A DNA stretch of 64,000 nt, taken from NCBI RefSeq assembly GCF_022758885.1, contig NZ_JALEBH010000001.1:310001-374000 (forward strand), read 5' to 3'. Positions 10,524-18,902 of the stretch are shown one piece after another (the stretch's first letter is position 1; each line of letters starts with the position of its first letter). The notes beneath the pieces were generated by a model. That model ran no database searches, was not told the DNA's origin, and saw nothing but the letters and a program-made list of their open reading frames with translations. Source of the stretch: Sphingobium sp. BYY-5 (GTDB taxonomy: Bacteria; Pseudomonadota; Alphaproteobacteria; Sphingomonadales; Sphingomonadaceae). A program made the position numbers and the translations under genes.

Positions 10524-10725
10524 TCTGCTATCGCTCAGAAAGACGGTAGGATTGCTAGCGGGCGCCAAAGCGGACATCGCGGTCCGTGTCAGGACTGTAG
10601 TGACGGAAACCATAATATTCTCCCTCCATTGGAACAAAGGAAGAACATTTTGAAATCCAACATTGCAAGACATTTATGCAGCGTCGGATTTTATCCATTG
10701 GCGCAATGCAATCCCGGCAAAGCCG

Positions 10726-11832
10726 TCAGCCCAACCGATCCTCATCCAGAAATGCCGCCACATCGTCCAGCGCGACATCCTTCGACAGGAAGGTCGCTCC
10801 GATACCGCGCGCCAGCAGGAAGGGCAGGGTGCCTGCCGCCATCTTCTTGTCGTGCAGCATATGGCTGACCAGCGCCGGGCCATCGGCGGTGACATGGGCG
10901 GTGGCGAGGTCGTGGGGCAGGCCCACGGCCTTGAGATGCGCGGTCACGCGATTGGCCTCGGCGCTTGAACACAGACCCAGCCGCGCCGAATAGCGGAAGG
11001 CCAGCGCCATGCCCGCCGCGACACCCTCGCCATGGAGCAGCGTGTCGGAAAAGCCGGTGTCGGCCTCCAGCGCATGGCCGAATGTGTGGCCCAGGTTGAG
11101 CAGCGCGCGGCGGCCCGACGTTTCGCGCTCGTCATCGGCGACGATCGCCGCCTTGGCGCTGACACTGCGTTCGATCGCATAGGTGCGCGCGTCCGGGTCG
11201 CCCGCCAGCAGCGCGTCGGCATTGCTCTCGCACCAGGCGAAGAAGGCCGGATCGTCGATCAGGCCATATTTCACCACCTCGGCATAGCCGGCGCGGGTTT
11301 CGCGAGGCGGCAGGCTGTCGAGCGTCGACGGGTCGATCAGGACCAGGGCGGGCTGGTAGAAGCTGCCGATCAGATTCTTGCCCGCCCGCGCATTGATCGC
11401 GGTCTTGCCGCCGACCGACGAATCGACCTGCGCCAGCAATGTGGTCGGCACCTGGATGAAATGGCAGCCGCGCTTCAGGATCGATGCGGCAAAGCCGACC
11501 AGATCGCCGATCACGCCGCCGCCCAGCGCGACGATATGGTCGCCGCGCTCAATCTCCAGCGCCAGCAGCCCGTCAAGCAATTGCTCCAGATGACGCCAGC
11601 TCTTGGTCTGCTCGCCCGGCGGCAGGATGATCGGCTCGACCGCAATATTCGCCGCGCGCAGGCTGGCTTCCAGGCGGGGCAACTGGGTCGCGGCGACATG
11701 GGCGTCGGTGACGACCACCAGGCGACCTTGCCGTGCATAGCCGCGCAGCGTGTCGCCCGCGCGGTCCAGCGCGCCCTGTTCGATGACGATGTCGTAACTG
11801 CGCGCGTCCAGCGCGACGCGGACTAATGCCAT
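10726..11832 (-). CDS. aroB: 3-dehydroquinate synthase
   Basis: Second step of the shikimate pathway: NAD- and metal-dependent cyclisation of DAHP to 3-dehydroquinate. The 368 residues show the NAD-binding GGGVIGDLVGFAAS, the substrate loop QVPTTLLAQVDSSVGGKT, the KNLIGSFYQP block and metal-ligand His residues in LNLGHTFGHALE. The start overlaps the end of aroK by 10 nt, the common aroK-aroB operon. The broken tailspike gene begins about 110 bp beyond its stop, reading the same way. Confidence 0.96.
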   Translation of the reverse strand: MALVRVALDARSYDIVIEQGALDRAGDTLRGYARQGRLVVVTDAHVAATQLPRLEASLRAANIAVEPIILPPGEQTKSWRHLEQLLDGLLALEIERGDHIVALGGGVIGDLVGFAASILKRGCHFIQVPTTLLAQVDSSVGGKTAINARAGKNLIGSFYQPALVLIDPSTLDSLPPRETRAGYAEVVKYGLIDDPAFFAWCESNADALLAGDPDARTYAIERSVSAKAAIVADDERETSGRRALLNLGHTFGHALEADTGFSDTLLHGEGVAAGMALAFRYSARLGLCSSAEANRVTAHLKAVGLPHDLATAHVTADGPALVSHMLHDKKMAAGTLPFLLARGIGATFLSKDVALDDVAAFLDEDRLG

Positions 11833-12371
11833 GCCGTCAATTGCTCCATGATGCGCTCGACCGCGATTTCATGCGGCGCGGCGATGCTCTTCACGTGGAT
11901 GGGGGCGAGCGCGTAGACCGGGTTGCGCACCGCCGCCAGTTCGGTCAGCACCACGCGCGGATCGCGATTCTTGAGCAGCGGCCGCCCGTCGCGGCGCGAC
12001 ACACGGTCGACCAATATGTCGATGTCGGCGTCCAGCCAGATGGCCGTTGCGAGTTCCAGGATCAGCTTGCGCGTCTCGTCCTGCATGAAGGCGCCGCCGC
12101 CCGTCGCGATCACCTTGGGCGCGCCATCCATCAACCGGCTGATGACCCGGCGCTCACCGTCGCGGAAATAGGTTTCGCCATAGCGTTCGAAAATCTCGGT
12201 CACGGTCATGCCGGCGGCCTTTTCGATTTCCTCGTCGGCGTCGACGAAACTGAGGCCCAGCCGTGCCGCCAGCCGGCGGCCGACGGTCGATTTGCCCACG
12301 CCCATCATGCCCACCAGGACGATGGGACCACGCCTGGCCTGGCCTTCCGGGATTTTGCTGTTTCGCTGCAT
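11823..12371 (-). CDS. aroK: shikimate kinase
   Basis: Phosphorylates shikimate at O3 with ATP. The Walker A loop GMMGVGKST is followed by the shikimate-binding DADEEIE, RDGERRV and GGGAF motifs; the lid region has RDGRPLL. ATG at 12371 gives 182 residues, near the family norm. An upstream ATG at 12416 would add 15 residues with no family match. It is the first gene of aroK-aroB and is divergent from the small membrane protein at 12468, so both promoters must sit within about 100 bp. Confidence 0.95.
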   Translation of the reverse strand: MQRNSKIPEGQARRGPIVLVGMMGVGKSTVGRRLAARLGLSFVDADEEIEKAAGMTVTEIFERYGETYFRDGERRVISRLMDGAPKVIATGGGAFMQDETRKLILELATAIWLDADIDILVDRVSRRDGRPLLKNRDPRVVLTELAAVRNPVYALAPIHVKSIAAPHEIAVERIMEQLTAWH

Positions 12372-12467
12372 GGCGAGGGGGGCTATACAGCCAGCCGTCA
12401 CAGAGGCAAATCGCATCTTTCTTTGTCACCAGGCCTTGCAGGCCCGGAAAGCTATAGCCAAGGACCT

Positions 12468-12656
12468 ATGAAGAATAATCGCAACTTAAGCAGTTTCGAA
12501 GGCAGCACGCGTCGCCGGAGCAGCCGCCTGCCGATCCTTCCCATCGTCCTGGTCGTTCTGGTCGCTGCGTTGCTTGCCTTTTTCTGGTCGCGCGGCGGCG
12601 AACAACCGCAGCAGCGCGTTGAAAAGACCATCCCTGCCGAGAAGCTGGGTCAGTAA
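12468..12656 (+). CDS. small single-pass membrane protein, unknown function
   Basis: Sixty-two residues: a basic, polar N-terminus (RRRSSR, residues 15-20), one membrane helix (about 21-41, LPILPIVLVVLVAALLAFFW) and a short charged tail with QQRVEKTIPAEKLG. Topology is predicted N-in with the tail in the periplasm. The next gene starts 5 bp after the stop, so the two are very likely one operon with xerD and accA. I recognise the layout from sphingomonads but know no function. Confidence 0.75.
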   Translation: MKNNRNLSSFEGSTRRRSSRLPILPIVLVVLVAALLAFFWSRGGEQPQQRVEKTIPAEKLGQ

Positions 12657-12661
12657 GGCGG

Positions 12662-14491
12662 ATGCGCTGGCCGCGGGCTAATGCCAAATGGGCGCTGGGC
12701 AGCTTCGCGCTCGCTCTGACCTTGCCCGTGGTGGCGCAACAGGCGCCCGAATCACTGTTGCCGCCCGGTTTCGGCGACGCGCCCGAAGCACCGGCCCCCG
12801 TGCCGCGACCTGCTCGCCCGGCACAGGCGCCGTCGCCCGCATCGCCTGCACCCGCCGTGCCCATGGTGCAGCCGCTCAATCCGTCTTCACCACCCGATCT
12901 GTCGCTGGCGCAGGACGCGCAGAATGCGGCCGAGGATGCGTTGACCCCGGAAGAAGTGGCCGCGCAGAAGGCGAAATATGACCTGCCCGCCACGGCGCGC
13001 CGCTCGCTTGCCCGGATCGGGCCGCTGACGCCGCAGACGCGCGGGTTCGGGCCGGATGCCTTCGGGAATGAATCGGGCAGGTTCCTCGCCACGCTGATGA
13101 AGGAAACCCACGCGCCGATCGTGTCGCGCTGGGCCTCCATCCTGCTGCGCCGGGCGCTGCTGAGCGCAACCGACACGCCGCGCGACATTGACGGAGCGGA
13201 CTGGGCGGCCGAGCGCGCCTGGCTGTTGCTGCGCATGGGGGAGGCGGACAGCGCGCGCCTGATGGTGCAGAGCGTCGACTCGGACCATTATAGCCCGCGC
13301 CTCTACGCCATCGCGATGCAGACCTATCTGGCGACTGCCGATCCGGCGGGCCTTTGCCCCCTGTCGGCTGGCGCGCTGCGTTTCAGCAAGGAGCCGGGCT
13401 GGGACATGACGCGGGCGATCTGCCCGGCATTGTCGGGCGATCAGGGTACGGCCAGCGGCGCGCTCAACCAGGCGCAGCGCAAGGGGGTTGTGCGCGGCAT
13501 TGACTATCGCCTGGCGGAAAAGGTGGTCGGCGCCGGTTTCAATGCGCGCCGATCGGTCAAGATCGAATGGGACGGGGTGGATCGCCTCACCGCCTGGCGT
13601 TTTGGCCTGGCGACCGCGCTCAATGTCGAAATTCCCGATACGCTCTATGCCACGGCAGGCCAGCATGTCCGCGCCTGGGAAGCGCGCGCGCCCGCGCTGA
13701 CGGCGGTGCGACGGCGGCCCGGCGTCGATATCGCGGCGCGGCTGGGGGTCTTTTCCAATGCGGCGCTGGTGGACTTTTATGGCCAGCTCGGCACGGACGG
13801 CGATGCGCCGAACGACGTCGCCGACAAGATCGATGCGCTGCGCACCGCCTATTCGGGCGCGACCGTGGGCGATCGCCTGGGCGGTATGCGCAACTGGTGG
13901 CAGGACGGCGCGAAGCCCGATTATGTCGGCCTGATCGCGACCGCCCGCGCCGCTGCGGCGCTGCCGGTGTCACAGGCAGCGGCGCAGGATGCCGCCAACC
14001 TGGTCGCCGCCATGCTGACTGCCGGCTATGACCGCAACGCCGCCCGCTGGGCGCGTGCGGTCGGCCAGATTGACGGCGCGGGCGCGTCGCAATTCTGGGC
14101 GCTGCTGGCCGTCGGCGCGCCCAGCCCGGTGGTCGACATCAGTTCGAGCCGCGTGTCGGGCTATGTCGGCGATGCCGGAGCGGACAAGGGCCGTCTGCTG
14201 ATCGCGGCGCTGGCCGGCCTGTCCCGCCTGTCGGCCGAGGACGCCGCTTCGCTGGCGCAGGATAATGGCTTCGCGCTCGCCGCCAACAGTCGTTGGGCGC
14301 GCGCCATCGGCGCGGCGGCGCAGCGGGGCGAGAAGGCGACCGTGGCGCTGCTGGCGGCGGTGGGGATGCAGGGCAATGAGTGGAGCCGCCTGCCGCCCGC
14401 CCATCTCTATCATGTCGTTGCAGCGTTGCACCGGGTCGGGCTGGACCCCGAAGCGCGGATGATCGCGGCAGAGGCGCTCAGCCGGGCCTGA
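12662..14491 (+). CDS. exported protein of unknown function, 609 aa
   Basis: A signal peptide (about residues 1-26, ending VVAQQ) is followed by a proline/alanine-rich linker (about 30-80). The rest is alanine-rich and helical, with spaced repeats resembling a TPR- or SEL1-like solenoid (for example AWLLLRMGEADSARLMVQS). No catalytic motif is seen. It is placed 5 bp after the small membrane protein and 2 bp before xerD, so it is co-transcribed with both. It is probably periplasmic and helical; a scaffold role with the small membrane protein is a guess from the spacing only. Confidence 0.75.
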   Translation: MRWPRANAKWALGSFALALTLPVVAQQAPESLLPPGFGDAPEAPAPVPRPARPAQAPSPASPAPAVPMVQPLNPSSPPDLSLAQDAQNAAEDALTPEEVAAQKAKYDLPATARRSLARIGPLTPQTRGFGPDAFGNESGRFLATLMKETHAPIVSRWASILLRRALLSATDTPRDIDGADWAAERAWLLLRMGEADSARLMVQSVDSDHYSPRLYAIAMQTYLATADPAGLCPLSAGALRFSKEPGWDMTRAICPALSGDQGTASGALNQAQRKGVVRGIDYRLAEKVVGAGFNARRSVKIEWDGVDRLTAWRFGLATALNVEIPDTLYATAGQHVRAWEARAPALTAVRRRPGVDIAARLGVFSNAALVDFYGQLGTDGDAPNDVADKIDALRTAYSGATVGDRLGGMRNWWQDGAKPDYVGLIATARAAAALPVSQAAAQDAANLVAAMLTAGYDRNAARWARAVGQIDGAGASQFWALLAVGAPSPVVDISSSRVSGYVGDAGADKGRLLIAALAGLSRLSAEDAASLAQDNGFALAANSRWARAIGAAAQRGEKATVALLAAVGMQGNEWSRLPPAHLYHVVAALHRVGLDPEARMIAAEALSRA

Positions 14492-14493
14492 CT

Positions 14494-15426
14494 ATGGGGC
14501 AGGATGACGCCGCCCTGATCGACCGCTTCCTCGAAATGATGGCGGCGGAGCGCGGCGCGTCGCGCAATACGTTGCTGGCCTATCGCACGGACCTGACCGG
14601 CGCGGGGGATTTGCTGGGCGGCTTGTCCGGCGCGACCAAGGACGGGCTGGGGTCGCTGGCGACGGCTTGGGCGGAGCTGGCCGCTTCGTCCGTCGCGCGC
14701 AAGGCGGCGGCGTTGCGCGCCTTCTACGGCTTTCTGGAGGAGGAGGGGCTGCGCGCCGACAACCCCTCAGCCGCGCTGCCGCGCCCGGTGACGCGCCGGT
14801 CGCTGCCGAAAATCCTGTCCACCGCCGAAGTCGATCGCTTCTTCGTGCTGATCGCCGAGCGGCTGGAGGGGGAGCATCCCGCGCCGCTCGACCTGCGGCT
14901 CGCCGCGCTGATCGAACTGCTCTACGGGTCGGGCTTGCGCGCGACCGAACTGGTATCGCTGCCGCGCCGGGCGCTGGCCCATGACCGGCCCTTCCTGATC
15001 CTGAAGGGCAAGGGCGCGCGCGAGCGGCTGGTGCCGATTTCCGACCGGGCGCGCGCCGCCGTCGCCGTCTGGCTGCGCCATGTCCCGGCGGACAGCGCAT
15101 GGCTCTTTCCCTCCGGCAAGAGCCATTTGAGCCGCATCCGCCTCTATCAACTGGTGAAGGCGCTGGCCGCCGCCGTCGGCATCGCGCCCGAACGGGTCAG
15201 CCCCCATGTGCTGCGCCATGCCTTCGCCACCCACCTGCTGGAGGGCGGGGCGGATTTGCGCGCCTTGCAGGCGATGCTGGGCCATGCGGACATCGGGACG
15301 ACGCAGATCTATACCCATGTCGACAGCCGTCGGCTGGTCGAACTAGTGAACAAGCGCCATCCGCTCGCCACCATGCCGCCCAAGATCGCGAATCCCCGCG
15401 TTGACGGCGACGCGCCAGCGCCTTAA
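14494..15426 (+). CDS. xerD: tyrosine recombinase XerD
   Basis: Site-specific recombinase that resolves chromosome dimers at dif with XerC. The N-terminal SAM-like DNA-binding domain (about residues 1-100) is followed by the catalytic domain. The catalytic residues are all visible: Arg in GSGLRATEL (about 149), Lys in KGKGARERL (about 173), His and Arg in [15 protein letters not shown] (about 238 and 241), His in [10 protein letters not shown] (about 264) and Tyr in IYTHV (about 273). The 310 residues are normal. I favour XerD over XerC from the HxLRHxFATHLL block and the accA neighbour. The start is the ATG 2 bp after the previous stop. Confidence 0.9.
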   Translation: MGQDDAALIDRFLEMMAAERGASRNTLLAYRTDLTGAGDLLGGLSGATKDGLGSLATAWAELAASSVARKAAALRAFYGFLEEEGLRADNPSAALPRPVTRRSLPKILSTAEVDRFFVLIAERLEGEHPAPLDLRLAALIELLYGSGLRATELVSLPRRALAHDRPFLILKGKGARERLVPISDRARAAVAVWLRHVPADSAWLFPSGKSHLSRIRLYQLVKALAAAVGIAPERVSPHVLRHAFATHLLEGGADLRALQAMLGHADIGTTQIYTHVDSRRLVELVNKRHPLATMPPKIANPRVDGDAPAP

Positions 15427-15437
15427 CGCCATGCCCC

Positions 15438-16382
15438 ATGGTAAGTTTTCTGGAATTTGAGAAGCCGATCGCGGAGCTGGAAGCGCGCATCGTCGAACTG
15501 CGCGCCACCGCCAGCGTGGGCGACATCAACATCGACGGCGAGATCGCGACGCTGGAACAGCGCGCGACCAGGCTGCTGACCGACACCTATGCGAAGCTGA
15601 CGCCCTGGCAGAAGACCCAGGTCGCGCGGCACCCGGACCGTCCGCATTTCAAGGATTATGTCGCGGGCATGTTCGACAATTTCATGCCGCTGGCCGGCGA
15701 CCGCGCCTTTGCCGACGACCAGGCGATCCTGGGCGGCTTCGCCACGCTGGGCGAGCGCCGGGTCATGGTGATCGGCCATGAAAAGGGCGACGACACCGCC
15801 AGCCGCGTGCGCCACAATTTCGGCATGGCCAAGCCGGAGGGCTATCGCAAGGCGATCCGCCTGATGGAACTGGCCGACCGTTTCGACCTGCCGGTCGTCA
15901 CGCTGGTCGATACGTCGGGCGCTTTCCCCGGCGTGCAGGCGGAAGAGCGCGGCCAGGCCGAAGCCATCGCCCGGTCGACCGAGGCCTGCCTGGCGCTGGG
16001 CGTGCCGATGGTGGCGGCCGTGGTGGGAGAGGGCGGCTCTGGCGGCGCGATCGCGCTGGCGGCGGCGAATCGGGTGCTGATGTTCGAACATGCGGTCTAT
16101 TCGGTGATCTCGCCCGAAGGCTGCGCCTCGATCCTGTGGCGCACCGCCGACAAGGCGAGTGACGCGGCGACCGCGATGCAGGTGACGGCGCAACATCTGA
16201 AAAATCTGGGCGTGATCGACCGGATCGTGGTCGAACCGGTGGGCGGCGCCCATCGTGAGCCGGTGCAGGCCATCGCCAGTCTGGCCGCCGCGATCGAGGC
16301 AGAACTTGATTCGCTCGACGGCCTCACCCCCGACGCCCTGCGCACCGACCGCGCCGACAAGTTCCTCGCCATCGGGGCCTGA
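15438..16382 (+). CDS. accA: acetyl-CoA carboxylase carboxyltransferase subunit alpha
   Basis: Alpha subunit of the carboxyltransferase that moves CO2 from carboxybiotin to acetyl-CoA, the first step of fatty acid synthesis; it pairs with AccD. The 314 residues include the N-terminal [15 protein letters not shown] helix, the crotonase-fold motifs [19 protein letters not shown] and [16 protein letters not shown], and [12 protein letters not shown]. Full length. It closes the operon that starts at 12468; hairpin repeats follow at once. Confidence 0.97.
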   Translation: MVSFLEFEKPIAELEARIVELRATASVGDINIDGEIATLEQRATRLLTDTYAKLTPWQKTQVARHPDRPHFKDYVAGMFDNFMPLAGDRAFADDQAILGGFATLGERRVMVIGHEKGDDTASRVRHNFGMAKPEGYRKAIRLMELADRFDLPVVTLVDTSGAFPGVQAEERGQAEAIARSTEACLALGVPMVAAVVGEGGSGGAIALAAANRVLMFEHAVYSVISPEGCASILWRTADKASDAATAMQVTAQHLKNLGVIDRIVVEPVGGAHREPVQAIASLAAAIEAELDSLDGLTPDALRTDRADKFLAIGA

Positions 16383-16383
16383 G

Positions 16384-16470
16384 AGTCTGTTTGAAAATGC
16401 GCGGAAGAGCGCATTTTGAGACCGCTAAGTTAAAGCAGAAGCCTAGGCCTCATTTTCAACGTCATGCCGG
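16384..16470. repeat. AAAATGCGC hairpin plus GTTAAAGCAGAAGCC block
   Basis: Two parts directly after accA: a palindrome AAAATGCGC-loop-GCGCATTTT (16394-16417) and a block GTTAAAGCAGAAGCCT…CATTTTCAACGTCATG (16429-16465). Both recur at 63428-63548, and the palindrome also at 50683-50706. The hairpin may stop accA transcription, but it has no clear T-run beyond its own arm. Confidence 0.75.
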
Positions 16471-16565
16471 ACCCTTCGACAGGCTCAGGACAGGCTTGAT
16501 CCGGCATCCAGGGCACAAAGGGCGGCGCCTGCGACTCTGGATGCCGGATCGAGTCCGGCATGACG
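16460..16565. repeat. inverted repeat of the GTCATGCCGGAC type
   Basis: Arms CGTCATGCCGGAC and GTCCGGCATGACG lie about 80 bp apart, with a second nested pair (GATCCGGCATCCAG / CTGGATGCCGGATC). It continues the non-coding gap 16383-16793. A smaller hairpin GTTCCCCGGC…GCCGGGGAAC follows at 16618-16641. No gene is seen in this 411-bp gap. Confidence 0.7.
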
Positions 16566-16793
16566 GCGCAGGAAGCACCTAATATCAAGATACATTGATG
16601 AGAACTTATACCGGCTCGTTCCCCGGCTTTCGCCGGGGAACTGGTCTGTAGGAGTTCCCATCCATGTATCTTGGTATAAGGCCGCTTCGACTTCGCTCAG
16701 TCCGAACGGATGAGGTGAATGGCACTCGATTTTCCGGGAACAGCCCGCCATTATCGCTCGTTAGGTGGCGGTCATGCGGGAGGATGAGGGTCT

Positions 16794-18272
16794 ATGAACT
16801 GGAAGATTTCGCTGGGCTGCACGGGTGCGGCGCTGGCGGTGGCGCTGACCGCGCCAGCCGTGATCGGGCAGCAGCGCGCGATTCGCACCGTGTCGTCGAT
16901 CAGCCAGCAGGACAAGGCGAGCGGCGCTAAGCAGCATCCTGAACTGCTCAAGGAATTTGGCGGCCCCTATGCAGGGCCGCAGGCCAGATATGTGGAGGCG
17001 GTCGGGCGGCGCATCGCGGTCCAGTCCGGCCTGTCCAACGCGCAGGGCGATTTCACCGTCACCCTGCTCAATTCGCCGGTGAACAACGCTTTCGCCATCC
17101 CCGGCGGCTATGTCTATGTCACGCGCCAGTTGATGGCGCTGATGAATGACGAGGCTGAACTGGCGGGCGTGCTGGGGCATGAGGTGGGCCATGTCGCTGC
17201 CCAGCATGGCCAGCGGCGGCAGCAGGCGGCGCAGCGCAACGCGATCGGCGGCGCCCTGCTGGGCGCGCTGGCGGGGGCTTTGCTGGGCGATTCGGGGTTG
17301 ACCGGGCTGGTGCAGAAGGGGATCGGCACGGGCAGCCAGCTCCTGACCCTCAAATTCTCCCGCAGTCAGGAATATGAAGCGGATGACCTGGGCATCCGTT
17401 ATCTGGCGTCCGCCGGCTATGATCCGCGCGCGCTGTCCGACATGCTCGCCTCACTGGCGGCGCAGAGCAATCTCGACGCGCAGGTGGCGGGCAGTGCGCG
17501 ATCGACGCCCGAATGGGCCAGCACCCACCCTGATCCGGCGTCGCGTGTCGATCGGGCGGCGCAGGCGGCGGACGCGACGCGCGTCACCAGCACTGTGCGC
17601 AACCGTGATGCCTTCCTCAACGCGCTGAACGGTGTCCTTTACGGCGATGATCCCCGGCAGGGGGTGATCGACGGCAGCCGGTTCCGCCATCCTGACCTGC
17701 GCCTCAGCTTCTCCGCGCCCAGCGGTTTCGGCATGGAAAATGGCGCGAATGCGGTGTCGATCACGGGATCGGGTGGACAGGCGCAGTTCGGCGCGGCGCC
17801 CTATTCGGGTAATCTGGCGACCTATATCAACAGTGTCTTCGCCAAGCTGGGCGGCAGCAATGGCGGCGTGCCGGCGGGCGAGATCAGCCGCACGACCGTC
17901 AACGGCCTGCCCGCCGCCTGGCGCACGGTGCGCGCCTCCACCCAGTCGAGCCAGGTCGATGCGACCGTCTTCGCCTATGATTTCGGCGGCGGTAAGGCTT
18001 ATCATTTCCTGCTGCTGACCCCGGCGGGGCAGGGTGTCGGTCCCTTCACATCGATGGTGCAGTCGGTCCAGCGCCTGTCCGCGCAGGAAGCGGCGGCGAT
18101 CCGGTCGCGCCGGGTGCAGGTGCTGACTGTAAAATCCGGCGACACCATCCAGTCGCTCAGCCGTCGCATGGCCTATAGCGACTATCCGCTGGAACGCTTC
18201 CTGACGATCAATGCGCTCAGCGACAATGCCGTGCTGCGGCCGGGCGAACGAGTGAAGATCGTGAGCTGGTAG
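16794..18272 (+). CDS. M48-family periplasmic metalloprotease with C-terminal LysM domain
   Basis: Zinc protease of the BepA/Oma1 type, expected to act on envelope proteins in the periplasm. The signal peptide ends near residue 26 (VIGQQ). HEVGH with the two zinc His is at about residues 128-132, and the third ligand is expected in YEADDLGIRYL. A central region of unknown fold follows. The last 55 residues (VKSGDTIQSLSRRM…LRPGERVKIVSW) form a LysM domain that could tether the enzyme to peptidoglycan. BepA-type enzymes usually end in TPR repeats, so the LysM end is a variant. A hairpin terminator follows at 18287. Confidence 0.88.
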   Translation: MNWKISLGCTGAALAVALTAPAVIGQQRAIRTVSSISQQDKASGAKQHPELLKEFGGPYAGPQARYVEAVGRRIAVQSGLSNAQGDFTVTLLNSPVNNAFAIPGGYVYVTRQLMALMNDEAELAGVLGHEVGHVAAQHGQRRQQAAQRNAIGGALLGALAGALLGDSGLTGLVQKGIGTGSQLLTLKFSRSQEYEADDLGIRYLASAGYDPRALSDMLASLAAQSNLDAQVAGSARSTPEWASTHPDPASRVDRAAQAADATRVTSTVRNRDAFLNALNGVLYGDDPRQGVIDGSRFRHPDLRLSFSAPSGFGMENGANAVSITGSGGQAQFGAAPYSGNLATYINSVFAKLGGSNGGVPAGEISRTTVNGLPAAWRTVRASTQSSQVDATVFAYDFGGGKAYHFLLLTPAGQGVGPFTSMVQSVQRLSAQEAAAIRSRRVQVLTVKSGDTIQSLSRRMAYSDYPLERFLTINALSDNAVLRPGERVKIVSW

Positions 18273-18286
18273 GCCGAGCACGAAAA

Positions 18287-18316
18287 GGGGCGGCGGAATT
18301 GCTTCCGCTGCCCCGA
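18287..18316. terminator. hairpin between convergent protease and pilin genes
   Basis: Twelve-base arms GGGGCGGCGGAA and TTCCGCTGCCCC with one mismatch and loop TTGC, preceded by AAAA and followed by GATTT. It lies between the plus-strand M48 gene and the minus-strand pilin and may serve both. Confidence 0.65.
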
Positions 18317-18336
18317 TTTCGGCAAATATCTCTGGC

Positions 18337-18498
18337 TTAGCGCAGATTGCCTTCGACGTTGTTGAAGGTGCTGCCGAGCTTGGTGCCCAGGGCGCTCATG
18401 GCGCCGATGGCGGCGACGGCGATCAGCGCGGCGATCAGGCCATATTCGATCGCCGTGGCGCCCTTATCATTCTTCAGCATCTTACGGATGAACTGCAT
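18337..18498 (-). CDS. Flp family type IVb pilin, 53 aa
   Basis: Short pilin precursor of the tight-adherence type. The N-terminus MQFIRKMLKNDKGATAIEYG is the standard Flp prepilin leader: cleavage is expected after the Gly of DKG, and the Glu and Tyr of the ATAIEYG stretch are the conserved E and Y. A hydrophobic helix follows (LIAALIAVAAIGAMSAL) and then a short tail. AGGAG stands 9 bp before the ATG. No tad/cpa assembly genes are in the window, so any machinery must be elsewhere. A second, diverged pilin lies 136 bp upstream on the same strand. Confidence 0.85.
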   Translation of the reverse strand: MQFIRKMLKNDKGATAIEYGLIAALIAVAAIGAMSALGTKLGSTFNNVEGNLR

Positions 18499-18634
18499 GT
18501 GACGTCTCCTTATATGGATATCCGGTAAACTACCCGGCCGCCCCGCTTGGTAATTCGTGGTCAGCAGGACCGGGGTAGAGCAGCACCGTTGAGAAAGGCT
18601 TAATGGGATGACAGCCTTTGTCAGATTTTAATGG

Positions 18635-18823
18635 TTAATGTTTCGTTACTTCATTGGTGACATTGTTCCACATGCCGGTGGTCTTGTTCGCGACATTGGA
18701 GAGCGCGGCGACCATGGCCAGCACGATCATGGCGATGATGAGGGCATATTCGACCGCCGTCGCGCCCCGCTCGCACCGGATCAGGCCCCAACGGGTGACG
18801 ATTTCGATAAGCCCGCGCATCAT
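18635..18823 (-). CDS. second Flp-type pilin-like protein, 62 aa
   Basis: The core RGATAVEYALIIAMIVLAMV has the prepilin peptidase site (after the Gly of RG) and the conserved E-Y pair followed by the membrane helix. The leader (MMRGLIEIVTRWGLIRCE) is longer than that of the neighbouring pilin and the tail is polar (NKTTGMWNNVTNEVTKH), so this may be a minor pilin rather than a copy. GGGGAA precedes the start. It is divergent from the mutT gene. Function is inferred from motif only. Confidence 0.8.
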   Translation of the reverse strand: MMRGLIEIVTRWGLIRCERGATAVEYALIIAMIVLAMVAALSNVANKTTGMWNNVTNEVTKH

Positions 18824-18902
18824 TTCCCCAATTCGCTACAGACAGTCCCCGCCGGACATGTAAAGCAGCCAGGGTTAACAAAGCCCTCTCGTCTGGAGCG
18901 AT

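Larger units (their letters stand above)
6588..10613 (-). pseudogene. tailspike-like right-handed beta-helix protein, interrupted by two insertion sequences
   Basis: Three pieces read from the minus strand join in one frame: 10613-10524 (ATG, 30 codons, preceded by GGAGGGA at 10627-10621), 9153-8868 and 7813-6588. The sum is 1602 nt, 534 codons with stop. The N-terminal 30 residues continue across the IS1111-type element into GRSGTFIWKAGN. Then come SSDPLQGLYIP, GAWVRSWD and WWGAQTNNSAVDCLGALQA, the start of a pectate-lyase-like beta-helix. Across the IS630 copy the reading is WEI-NHSFRTISGQGC. The C-terminal half is rich in short repeats of beta-helix type. Such N-terminal blocks are known from phage tailspikes and related bacterial glycan-degrading proteins; the substrate is unknown. 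There is no signal peptide and no other phage gene nearby. The DNA is visibly more A+T-rich than its neighbours, suggesting transfer. As it stands the gene is inactive. Confidence 0.85.

Noticed and set aside
6588..10613. A prophage around the tailspike gene
   Set aside because: No integrase, portal, terminase, capsid or other tail gene is present; only the single tailspike-like gene and two IS elements lie between rpmE and aroB.
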